A stretch of 64,000 nucleotides of DNA, taken from positions 1-64,000 of the forward strand of contig NZ_LZJR01000158.1 of NCBI RefSeq assembly GCF_001667925.1. Reading direction: 5' to 3'. Every line of letters begins with the position of its first letter. Position 1 is the stretch's first letter. A program made the position numbers and the translations under genes. A model generated the notes under the pieces. That model made no database searches, was not told where the DNA came from, and worked only from the letters and a program-made list of their open reading frames with translations. The DNA comes from Mycobacterium sp. E2479 (GTDB taxonomy: Bacteria; Actinomycetota; Actinomycetes; Mycobacteriales; Mycobacteriaceae). Below are positions 50,401 through 61,600 of this stretch, in pieces.

Positions 50401-51705
50401 GTGAGCACCACCGAATCCACCAACGTCACCACCGTCAGCGCACCTGGGTGCGCCCCGCGGCTGTTGAATGAGCAGACCGGCCAAGGTCGGGAAGACCTGG
50501 CGGCCTATCGCAAGCTCGGCGGTTACCGTCCGCTTGCCGACGCCGATGCATTCCTGCGCGAAGTCGAATCCGGTGGTGTGGTCGGGCGCGGCGGTGCGGC
50601 CTTTCCGCTAGCGGTGAAGCTGCGGTCGGTGCGCGACAACGGACGATTCATGGGTCCCCCCGTCGTTGTCGCGAATGGCGAAGAGGGAGAACCGGCTTCG
50701 GTCAAGGACCGCTGGCTGCTGCGCAATCGCCCTCACCTGGTCCTCGACGGGCTGCGGCTGGCCGCGACGATCGTGGCCGCTGACCGCGCCTACGTCTACG
50801 TGTCCGACCAGGAATCGGCGCACAGCGTCGACTCCGCGCTCGGCGAGCTGGATCCCGATACCCTGGGCGTCACGATCGACCTTCGCACCGTGCAGCCCGG
50901 ATACGTGGCAGGCGAAGAGACCGCTGCGGTTCGGGCCATCAACGGCGGCCCGGCCAAGCCGACAGACAAGCCGCCGCGGCCCTTCGAGGCGGGAGTCGAT
51001 GACCGGCCCACCTTGGTGAGCAATGTCGAGACTTTGGCCAACCTGCCCTACCTGCAAAGCCACGGCTCGGCTGAATATCGATCGGAAGGCACCACGCTGT
51101 CGCCGGGGACCTTCCTGGCCACCATCACCGGCGCGGGTAGGCCGCCGGTCCTCTACGAACTCCCCCACGGCCTAGCGTTCACCGACTTGCTTGCCTTGCA
51201 TGGTGTTTCGGCAGACCACGTTCGGGGAGCGTTGATGGGCGGCTACTTCGCCGGCCTGCTCAACCGCTCGGTGTTGGCGACAACCTTGGACCACGAGACG
51301 ATGCGCCGCGTCGGCAGCGGTCTGGGCTGCGGCGCGATCTCGGTCATCACCGACGAGTGTCCCGTTGCGGTCGCGGCGTCGGTGCTGGCGTACTTCGACC
51401 GCGAAAACGCCGGACAGTGCGGATCCTGCTTCAACGGGACGGCGGCGATGGCCGCGGCCGCCGGGGCGCTGCGCGACGGTGCGGCGACGACAGAAGATGT
51501 CGAACGGTTGCGCCGCTGGTCGGTGCTGCTGCGGGGACGCGGCGCGTGCGCGACGCTGGATGCCGCCACCAACGTTGCCGCCAGCCTGCTCGATCAGTTC
51601 CCGAACGAAGTCCGCGTCCATCTCGACGGCACGTGCCCGGACTGCGCACGCGGCCCGTTCCGCGCGGACCGTCCCTACGAGGCGGAACCTGCGAGGCAAG
51701 CATGA
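50401..51705 (+). CDS. NuoF-like NADH-binding flavoprotein with altered Fe-S motif
   Basis: This 434-aa NuoF-family protein has the NADH/FMN motifs GGVVGRGGAAFPLAVKLR and NGEEGEPASVKDRWLL and the SLBB-like region. In the 4Fe-4S motif, normally CGxCxxC plus a later Cys, the first position is A337 while C340, C343 and C383 remain, so the cluster may be incomplete or use another ligand. An extra CPDC lies near the C-terminus. It is coupled by a 4-bp overlap to a ferredoxin, so NADH-to-ferredoxin electron transfer, possibly feeding P450 or Rieske partners, is the likely role. Confidence 0.85.
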   Translation: MSTTESTNVTTVSAPGCAPRLLNEQTGQGREDLAAYRKLGGYRPLADADAFLREVESGGVVGRGGAAFPLAVKLRSVRDNGRFMGPPVVVANGEEGEPASVKDRWLLRNRPHLVLDGLRLAATIVAADRAYVYVSDQESAHSVDSALGELDPDTLGVTIDLRTVQPGYVAGEETAAVRAINGGPAKPTDKPPRPFEAGVDDRPTLVSNVETLANLPYLQSHGSAEYRSEGTTLSPGTFLATITGAGRPPVLYELPHGLAFTDLLALHGVSADHVRGALMGGYFAGLLNRSVLATTLDHETMRRVGSGLGCGAISVITDECPVAVAASVLAYFDRENAGQCGSCFNGTAAMAAAAGALRDGAATTEDVERLRRWSVLLRGRGACATLDAATNVAASLLDQFPNEVRVHLDGTCPDCARGPFRADRPYEAEPARQA

Positions 51706-51998
51706 AAATCCGTCTCGACCGCACAGTCTGCGACGGCTTCGGCATCTGCGCCAAGCACGCGCCGGGATACTTCTCGCTGGACGATTGGGGATACGCATCG
51801 CTCATCGGGGACGGCACGGTGGCGGAACCGGATCGCGACGCGGTCATGCGCGCGCTGCTCGACTGCCCCGTACACGCGATTACCGAAATCGGTGAGCGCG
51901 CCCCCCGCGCTTCTCAGCCGCCGCTCGCCGACACCGAGGATCCTGCCGAGCATCTCAAAACCGAAGAGAACGAGGCAGAGTGGGGATTTACGCGCTGA
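51702..51998 (+). CDS. P450-type ferredoxin with long C-terminal extension
   Basis: This 98-aa ferredoxin has Cys10-x5-Cys16 (CDGFGIC) and Cys55-Pro, spaced exactly as in the ferredoxin at 30024-30224, but with Phe13 instead of His13 and an acidic 30-residue C-terminal tail. A [3Fe-4S] cluster is likely. The ATG overlaps the NuoF-like stop, so the two proteins probably form a reductase-ferredoxin pair. Its client enzyme is not adjacent. Confidence 0.9.
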   Translation: MKIRLDRTVCDGFGICAKHAPGYFSLDDWGYASLIGDGTVAEPDRDAVMRALLDCPVHAITEIGERAPRASQPPLADTEDPAEHLKTEENEAEWGFTR

Positions 51999-52182
51999 GG
52001 ACCTCACACAGAAAGTAACCGGTGATCAGGATCTTCTCGGCGTCGAGCAACCAGCCCTCCGAATATTAAGTACTTGATACCACGGTGACGCGCATAACTC
52101 CCGGCCGGACGGACATGCCACGCCGGCGGTGTGCCGTTCCGGAATGATTTTTTCTGGTCGTGGCGGTATCGACGCAATAGGC

Positions 52183-52211
52183 TGGCGTCATCCCAGGCCG
52201 GGATGACGCCA
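52183..52211 (+). promoter_or_regulatory. 12-bp perfect hairpin just upstream of a ribosome-binding site
   Basis: TGGCGTCATCCC (52183-52194), loop AGGCC, then GGGATGACGCCA (52200-52211). The stem ends one base into the AAGGGGAGG ribosome site of the exported protein whose ATG is at 52226. It could be an mRNA hairpin controlling translation, a DNA operator, or a terminator-like element for the upstream operon, though it has no T-run. Confidence 0.65.
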
Positions 52212-52225
52212 AGGGGAGGCCCACC

Positions 52226-52546
52226 ATGAGGTGGTTATTTCGTCGTCTGACCGCTGTCGTTGTGGCTGCCACGGGCGCGATCGCGGCCACGGTGATCGCG
52301 ACGCCGGGGATCAGCTCGGCGGAGTGCGATTCCAACATGTCGTGGAATGTGGCGACGTTCGAATGCAAACCGCCGCCCGCGTCACCAGAGTGGTACGCGC
52401 CCAAGCCGCCATACGCGCCCCCATTTGCGTCGCAGGACGTGCCGCCCCCGCCGCCACGGCCATGGTGGTCACCGAACGAACCGATGTGGAGTGTCGGCTT
52501 TCACCAGTGGGGTGCATATTTCAACGGCGTCTGGGTGCCGTACTAA
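52226..52546 (+). CDS. small secreted proline/aromatic-rich protein
   Basis: This 106-aa protein has a signal peptide (basic MRWLFRR, core AVVVAATGAIAATVIATPG, cleavage near SSA-EC). The mature part has two Cys (AECDSN, FECKPP), a proline-rich middle (VPPPPPRPWW) and a W/Y/F-rich end. The ATG follows AAGGGGAGG. It is probably secreted or cell-wall associated. The function is unknown; similar short Pro-rich secreted proteins are common in mycobacteria. It is preceded by a 12-bp hairpin. Confidence 0.75.
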   Translation: MRWLFRRLTAVVVAATGAIAATVIATPGISSAECDSNMSWNVATFECKPPPASPEWYAPKPPYAPPFASQDVPPPPPRPWWSPNEPMWSVGFHQWGAYFNGVWVPY

Positions 52547-52647
52547 AAGTTCGCGAGCCGATTTGCTGCTAGTTAGCTGGCTACGGTCTGCGGCGCCTTT
52601 ACTCGATCTTTAACAGGCATTGAATCGCACCACCGACGATTGCCAAT

Positions 52648-55600
52648 GTGAGTACGCTTCCATGGGTGGAGCTGGGGGTTTTAGGACCTCTCCACGTCCG
52701 GCAAGGCGGGGCGCCCGTCACCATCCCGGGCGCCAAACCTCGCGCCATCCTCACGATGCTCGGGTTGCACAGCGGTTCCGTCGTGTCCGCCGACACCCTC
52801 GTCGAGTTGCTCTGGGGCGACGACCCGCCACGCACTGCCGCCAAAGCCCTGCCGACCCATATCTCCTCGCTTCGTCGCACCTTGGGCGACGGTTTTGTTT
52901 TGACCGAGGGAGCAGGTTGGACCCTCGCCGAAAGCGAGGTTGATGCCTCGCTCTACACATCGGCCGCCCGATTGGGGCGCGAGGCTGCCGCCGCAGGCGA
53001 CACCAGCCAAGCGGTGACCCGTTTCGAGGAAGCTCTTGCCCTTTGGCGCGGAATCCCCGAACTACCCGATGGGCGGCGCGGAACCTCTGAGAAGACCCGG
53101 TGGATCGAGGGCCATGCCGCGCTGGTTGAGGACCGGGCGGAGGCCCTGCTGGCCACAGGTCGGGCCGCGGAAGTCATCGGCGATCTCGAAGCCGCGGTGG
53201 CTGACGCCCCGCTGCGGGAAAGACGATGGGGCCAGCTGATGCTCGCCCTCTACCGTGCCGGCCGACAAGGTGAAGCTCTGGCCGCTTACCAACGGGCACG
53301 ATCGTTGCTTGCCGCCGAGCTGGGCGTCGATCCCGGGCCAAACCTTCGCAGGCTCGAGGCTGCGATCGTCGCGCAGGATGCATCGCTGGATATCGCCGTG
53401 GCACAACAGGCTTCGTCGGTTACTCGCGCCGTGACCTTTGTGCTCACCGACATCGAGGGATCAACCGCGGCCTGGGAGGCGGACGCCGACGCCATGGCGG
53501 TCGCGCTCGCACGCCACGATGAGCTCATCGAACAGGTCGTCACGTCTCAAGGGGGACGACTGATCAAGACGCGCGGCGAGGGCGATGCCACGTTCTCGGT
53601 CTTCGAGCGGCCGTCGGCGGCGGCTGCCGCCGCGATTGAGCTGCAGGAAGCGATCGCCCAGGAGCCGTGGTCGCTGCGTGAGCCGCTGCGCATCCGCATG
53701 GCCTTGCATACCGGTGAGGTGGAGCTGCGCGATGGCGACTACTTCGGTAGAGCAGTCAACCGCGCCGCCCGCCTGCGGTCACTCGCTGTGGGTGGGCAGA
53801 TCCTCTGCTCGGGCGCGACCGCCGAGCTCGTCATCGACTCACTGCGCGACGACGCTGTGCTCACCGATCTCGGGATGCGCGAGCTGCGTAACCTCGTGCG
53901 CCCGGAACACGTTTTCGAGCTTCGGTTCCAGACCGCCGATGATCATCGTCATGCCGTGACAACCGATGCGCCCCTCAAACGCCCCAGCCTGCCCGCGGTG
54001 CTGGCCGGCCCGGGGCCATTCGTCGGCCGCGAGCACGAATTCGCACGGCTTTTTGCTGCGTGGCAGACCTCCCTCGCCGGTGCCACGAACGCGGTGCTGA
54101 TCGCCGGCGAACCCGGTGTCGGCAAGACACGTCTGGCCGGGGAATGGTCGCGACAGGCCTACGACCAAGGCGCCCTGGTGATTTATGGCCGCTGCGACGA
54201 GGACCTCGGCGCGCCCTACCAACCATTTGCGGAAGCGCTACGTGCGCTCGTACCGTGCCTCGGCAGCAGTCGGCTTCGCGGAATGCGCGGCGCGGAGGCA
54301 CTGCTCCCACTGGTCCCGGGCCTGACCGATCTCCTGCCCGATCTTGCCGCGCCGGCCCGCGCCGATCCGGACACCGAACGCTACGCACTGTTCGACGCTG
54401 TCGTCGCGCTGTTGGGACTCGCGTCCGGGAGCGCGCCCGTCGTACTGGTCCTTGATGACCTGCACTGGGCAGCCAAACCCACCCTGCTCCTATTGCGGCA
54501 TCTCCTGCGTTTCGGCGAGCACGCCCGCGTTCAGATCCTGGGCACATATCGCAGCACCGACCTCGACCGCGCCCATCCCCTGGCGGCAACACTCGCCGAC
54601 CTGCACCGCGACCGCACCGCTGACCGCATTGCGCTCAGCGGGCTGGACGAGGAGGACGTCACCGCGTATGTCGTCGAGGCGGGCTACGACGACGAAGAGC
54701 TGGCGCGCGCGCTGGCGTCGGTCACCGGAGGCAACCCGTTCTTCCTGATCGAGGCACTGCGCCACGTCGACGAGAGTGGCGGCCATTGGGATCCGGGCAC
54801 CCTGCCGCAAGGGGTTCGTGAGGCCGTAAGCCGCCGACTTACCCGGCTCCCGGCGGAGACGAACAAAGCCCTTGCGGCGGCCGCTGTCGTCGGCAGCCGA
54901 TTCGGCTTGGAACTGGTCGAGCGCGTGGTCGAGGCTGACCTCGTCGATGCGTTCGACGAGGCGTGCAAGGCCGGAATCGTGATCGAAGAGTCAAGCGGTC
55001 ACTATCGGTTCAACCACGCCATCGTGCGACAGTCGCTGCTTGCAGAGCTGCCGTCTGTACGCCGGTTACGGCTGCACCAGCGCATCGCCACAACACTGGA
55101 GAACGAGCCCGGCGCGGACGACGAGTTGCTCGCTGAACTGGCGCATCACTACTTTGAATGTGCTTGGGCGGGAAACGCGGCCAAGGCCGTCGAGTACTGC
55201 CGGCGTGCGGCGGACCAAGCGATGACCCGCCTCGCCTACGAGGGCGCCGCCGACCTTTACGACCGGGCCCGTCACGCGCTGGAGGAGATCGATGACGAAC
55301 TCCCCGACCGTGACGACCAAGTTGCCGCGGTACTGATCGCCCGGTGCGAGGCACTGCTGGCGGCGGGTGACGTCACCTCGGCGGCCGGCGCGGTGGCGCA
55401 ACTACAGGAAGCGACGCGCGATTCGGCTCGGTTGGCCGCATGGGCAACGTGCTTCGACGGACAACTCTCGATGTTGGTCCATCCTGAGCGACTCGACGAG
55501 ATCGAACCCGCGGTGGGCGCAGCCGCCCGCAAGCTGGCCGAATTGGACGACGCCGCCGGAGAAGCCATGGCGCACACCGTCCGTGCAGCGTGCCTCGCCC

Positions 55601-58600
55601 GGCTCGGGAGAATCGGTGACTGCGAAATCGCACTGGACGACGCTCTGACCGCGGCACGACGCGCGCGTGAGCACCGCCGGGTGAATGCAGTTCTGGCGAA
55701 CGCGCCGCTAGCGGCGCTGTGGGGGCCCAATCCCGTTCCGCGCGCTGGTGGCCGGTGTCTGGACGTGGTGCGGCTGCTTCGAATCACGACCGACTCCCCC
55801 GCGGTCGAGGCGACGTCGACGCGGTGCCAGGCCATGTTGGAGGCCTTCCGTGGACGCGCCGCGGCAGCGCGGCGGATGATCGACTCGGCCCGGCGCACGG
55901 TCACCGAACTCGGCCTGCGCCATGCCGTTCTGGAGGTCCAGCAGTTCGCCGGCATCGTCGAGCTCGTAGTCGGCGATCCTGCTGCGGCCGAGCCGCATTT
56001 ACGACAGGCATACAACGGATTTCGCCGCATGGGCCTCGATGCCGACACCGCCGAGACCGCCGCGTTGCTCGGCCGCGCGTGCCTCGCACTCGACCGAGGT
56101 GACGAGGCCGACGAATTATGCACGGAGAGTGAGCGTCTCGCCGGACACGCCCTGAAGGCGTCGATCGCCTGGCGCACACTTCGGGCGCGGCTGCTTTCGC
56201 GCAGCAACGACCACGACGAGGCTCGCCGAGTCGCGGAGGCTGCTGTCAGCGTGGCCGAGCACACCGACGCGTTGGTTGATCATGGCGACGCCTGCTTGAC
56301 ACTGGCAACGGTCTTGGGCGCCGCCGGCAACGTCGCCGGGGCTCGAGCCGCCGCCGAGCAAGCGGCGGACCTGTACGAACGGAAAGGCGCTGCAACACTT
56401 GTCGAGCGGGCGCGCCTGGTTCTCGGCAAGCCCATCCCGACCGCCCCGGCTGCACCCGAACCGCCCGCTGTCGAGCTCCACACGGCGGCCGTCCAAGCCA
56501 GCGAACGCGTCACGGCCGCTGTTGATCACGAGGACTGGGACGAATTCGAGCGGTTGTTCGCACCCGACGGCACTATAGAGAGTCGGCGGAAAATAGTCGG
56601 CTTCACGCCTACCGATTTCCGGTCGGGCGATGTGATACGGCAGACGAGGCGCGATCTCGAGGCGGGAATCATGCGGGCGCGTCATGTCGTAATTGCCGTA
56701 CGAGGCGAGCGCCTCGCTCTCGCTCGACTTACGTTGGGCACCCTCGATGTAACCGCCGGAGCGCCGCAAGACGAATTGCTCCAGCTATACGGCATCGACA
56801 ACAAGGGTCGAATCGCGTGGCAAGTGTGGTTTGACGTCGACGACATCGACGCGGCTATGGCCGAACTCGACGCAGCGCATGCCCTCAAGGAGGAACACCC
56901 ACGGCCAAGGCTGCAAAACACGGCAAGCCGGGCGAATGAATGCTTCTTGGCGAACTTCGCCGTCCGCGACTGGGACGCGTTAACGGAGAACTTCGCCGCC
57001 GAACTGTACGGCGACGATCGTCGTGCTGTCGTAGGCGTTGGGATTCAACGGGGTCGAGATGCGATGATGAGGCATTTCCGGACGGCCCCGGGCCTGGAAG
57101 TCACTCAAACAGCGTCAGACACCATTGCCACCCGTGGGGACCGCCTCGTCCTCGCCCGGAATCAGTTCTCGCGCTTCGACGATAAACCCGACGCGTTCCG
57201 CGTCGATCTCCTACAGATAGTGGAGACCGACGCTGACGAGCGAATCTCGGCGATCTTCGCTTTCGACACGAACGATTTCGACGCGGCAATCGCCGTGCTA
57301 GACGCCCGATACCTCGCCGGCGAAGCGGCGGCTTGCTCGCAAACATGGTCGCTTTTCGTGGACAGCTATGCCGCGGTCAACCGACACGAGCTGCCGCCGA
57401 CGGCGCCGGACTTGGTGAGCGTAGACCACCGTGGGGTGGCGCCGTTCACGCCCGGAGATATGACCCCTTACATCCGTGCCACGTGGGACGTCGCGCCGGA
57501 TATCAAAATCTTCATCGAGGCCGTGCACCGACTGAGCAATCTGGGCGCAGTGGTGACTCACAAGGGCCGTGGAATCACGAAAGAAGGCTTCGAGGCGGAG
57601 TGGCACGAAATCGCCGTCGGGACGGTGGAAGGCGGCCAGTTCAATCGCAGCGAGCTATTCGACGAGGCCGACCTCGATGCTGCGCTCGCGAGATTCGAAG
57701 AACTTAGTCGGCCGGCACCCCGGCTGGAAAACACCGCAACGCGTGTATTCGAGCGTCTTTACTCGTATGTTGCTGCCGGCGACTGGCACGCCGTGGCTCA
57801 AATATCGGCTGAGGACGTCTGCGTCGACGATCGCCGGCGGGTGGTGAACGCCGGGATCCTGCATGGTCGAGATGCCAATATCAAAGATGCTCAGGCAACC
57901 GCTGCTGTCGGATTCACGATGACGATGTTGGACGTCCTGGCAACTCGCGGCGAGCGCCTCGCCCTCACAGGAGTCCGCGTTTCGGGCCGTGACCCCGAAG
58001 CGATTCAAAACGACGCCCTTCAAATCGTCGAGATCAACGCCGAGGAGCGAATCGCGGGCGTTGTCGTGTTCGAGCTCGACGACTTCGACTCAGCCGTCGC
58101 CGAGCTCGACGCGCGCTACCTCGCCGGTGACGCGGTCGCTCACTCGGATGCCTGGTCGGTCATTGCTGGGGCGTATGCCGGTCTCAACCGCCATGAACTC
58201 CCGCCCACGACATCGAGCTTGGTGGACATCGACCACCGAGGTGAGTCAGCGTTCGGCTACGCCGACCTGGCGGCATACGCCCGCGCTGGGCGAGATTTCG
58301 GACAATTCCGAATCTATATCGAGGCCGTGCATCGCCTGAATAACTCTGGGGCGATGTTCACTTATGTGGCCCACGAGAGGTCACAAGAGGGCTTTGATGC
58401 CGAATGGCGAGGGGCCAACATTTTGCTGGTCGAGGGGAACCTGATCGGGCACTCTGAGGTATTCGACGCGGCAGACATCGACGCTGCGATCGCGAGGTTC
58501 GAGGAACTACACCCGCAGGTCCATCGATTGGAAAACTCGGCAAGCCAAGTGGCCGAGCGCTACTCGTCGCATTTCGCATCTCGTGACTGGGATGCGCTGG

Positions 58601-61600
58601 GAGAGGTCCTGGCCGTCGATTTCATACTCGAGGATCGTCGGCGCGCCGTAAACGCAGGGGTCCGGCACGGTCGGGACGGCGAGATCGCGAACCTGCGGGC
58701 GATGGTCGAGGCCGGATTCACGCACATGGCGTCCGTCGTTGTCGCGGTCCGTGGCCAGCGTCTAGTCCTCACGCGCTCGTCTGGCCGCACTACTGCATCC
58801 GACGAGTTCCAGAGCGATGCGCTCGGTGTCGTTGAAATCAACTCCGACAATCGGATTGCAGCAATTGTCGTATTCGACGCCGACAACTTCGACGCCGCCA
58901 TTGCCGAACTCGACGCGCGCTATATCGCCGGCGAAGCGGCCGCCCACGCGCACACGTGGTCCGCCATAGTGGAAAACTACTCGGCGATCAACCGCCATGA
59001 ACTGCCCGCGATGACGGCGGACTGCGTGAGCATCGACCACCGGCGGGCTGCGGGGTTCGCCCCCGGCGAGGTAATCGCATACGCCCGTGCCAGTTTGGAC
59101 GACGAACACAACATCCGTAACTATGTCGAGGCCGTCCATCGGCTCAATGACCTCGGAGTGGTCTTCACCCATGTCCGGCACGAAATCGCACAGGAAGGCT
59201 TCGATGCCGAATGGCGGATCGTGTTCATCTGCATGGTCGAAAGCGAACTGGTCAGCCGCTGTGAGCTATTCGACGAAGCGGACCTGGACACCGCGATCAC
59301 GAAATTTGAGGTTTTACTGCCGCAGGCGCATCGGCCGGAGAACGCGGCAAGCCAAATAGGTGAGCGCTACTTGGCCCACATCGCGGCCGGCGACTGGGAC
59401 GCCATGGCAGAACTACTGGCCGACGACATTGTCATGGACGATCGCCGTCGGATGGTGGGCGCGGGAATTCGACATGGTCGAGACGCCCTAATCGTGGACA
59501 TGCGAGCGATCGCCAACCTCTCCGTCATGAACGTGGATTCGCGCGTCATCGCGGTCCGCGGCGAACGCCTCGTCATCCTGCGTAGCCGCTTTACAAATCG
59601 TGATCCAGGGTCCGAGGCACTACTCTCGGAGGTGCTCGTCATCGTCGAGACCAACGCCGACTATCGGATCGTCACGGCAATCGCGTTCGGTCTCGACGAC
59701 TTCGACGCCGCCATCGCCGAGCTGGACGCCCGTTACCTCGCCGGCGACGCGGCAGCCCATGCGCGCACATGGTCTGTCATTGCGGAGAACTACGCCGCGC
59801 TGAACCGACACGAGCTGCCCCCGATGGCGCCGGACTGCGTGAGTATCGACCACCGGCGCGGCGCAGCTTTCCCGGCTGGTGAGGTAATCGACTACGCACG
59901 TGCCGGTTTAGACCACAACCACAGTATTCGCAACCATGTCGAGGCCGTCCATCTGCTCGACGACCTGGGAGTGGTCTTCACCCATGTTGGGCATGAAACC
60001 TCACAGGAAGGCTTCGATGCCGAATGGCGGATCGTGTTCATCTGCACGGTCGAAGACGACTTGGTCAGCCGCTGTGAGCTATTCGACGAAGCGGATCTGG
60101 ACACCGCGATCGCGAGGTTCGAGCAGCTCAGCCGACCGACACCGCGACTCGAAAATGCGGCAAGCAAAGTGCACGAACGCTCCAACGCGTGTTTCATGGC
60201 ACGCGACTGGGCTGCCCTTGCAGAGACATTCGCCGACGGCATTACGACGCAGGATCGCCGTCGAGTCATAGGCCATGCTGTGGGGCACGGTCGAGACGCG
60301 GTGGTGGCTAACGGTCGGGCAATCATCGACTTCGGGATGACGAAGGTGACGTCGACCGTTATTGCGATCCGCGGCAACCGCCTTGTCCTCGCGCGTGCGC
60401 GTTACTCGGGCCCCGATGAAGAGCCCGGGGCATTCCACACGGACGTACTCAACGTCGTGGAGAGCAACGCCGACAACCGGGTCGCGATGCTTTTTATCTT
60501 CGATCCCGACGACATCGATGGCGCGCTCGAAGAACTCGATGCCCGTTATGCCTCCGGTGAAGCGGCCGATTTTGCGCACGCCTGGTCGCTCGTCACCGGA
60601 GCATACGCCGCGATCAAGCGTCACGAACTTGCCCCGACGACACCGGACTTCGTGAATATCGACCATCGCCGCGGGGCGGCATACGCACCCGGTGACCTAA
60701 TCTCTTACATCCGCGCGGGATGGGAGCTCGGACAAGACATCAGTACGCACATCGAGGCCGTGCATCGACTAAACAACTTTGGAGCGGTCGTCACCCATTC
60801 AGCCCATGGAACCACGCAAGATGGGTTCGATGCCGAGTGGCGCGGAGTACAGATCCTTGCGGTCGAAGGTGACATGATCAGTCGCAGCGAGATTTTCGAC
60901 GAGGCCGATCTGAAAACTGCGATCGCGAGATTCGATCAGCTGAGTCGGCCGGCACCGCGCCTGAAAAATGCTGTGAAAGAGCGCTTCCTGAAGCACTTCG
61001 AGGCCCGCAACTGGGACGCCCTGGCGGAGGATTTCGCCGAGGATTATTACAACGACGACCGCCGTCGAGTCGTGAATAGCGGGGTTCGGCACGGTCGGGA
61101 TATCGCAATCGAAGACCTGCGGACGGGCGTCGACATCGGGCTATTGACGCGCATCGCGGTGGACATCATCGCGACCCGCGGTGAACGCCTCATCCTCATG
61201 CGCGTCCACAATTCGGGCCACAACCACGATGCAGTTGAACTCGATATGCTCCAGGTCGTTGAGTATGACGCCGACGAACGGATCGCGGCCGCCGTAGTGT
61301 TCGACCCCGACGACTTCGCGGCCGCGTTCACCGAACTCGACGCCCGATATCTCGGCGGTGAAGCAGCCGCGCACGCGCACACCTGGTCCGTCATCAGCGG
61401 GGTCCACGCCGCTTTCAACCAGCGCGAACTTCCCACGACGCCAACAGAATTACTTGATCATCGACCACTTGTAACGGTCGAGGCGGGTGACCCTACCGCG
61501 AGCATCCGGGGCATGTGGGACTTCACGCCGGACTTGAATATCTACATCGAAGCTGTTCACCGGTTGAGCAATCTCGGCGCAGTCTTCACACAGGTCTCGC

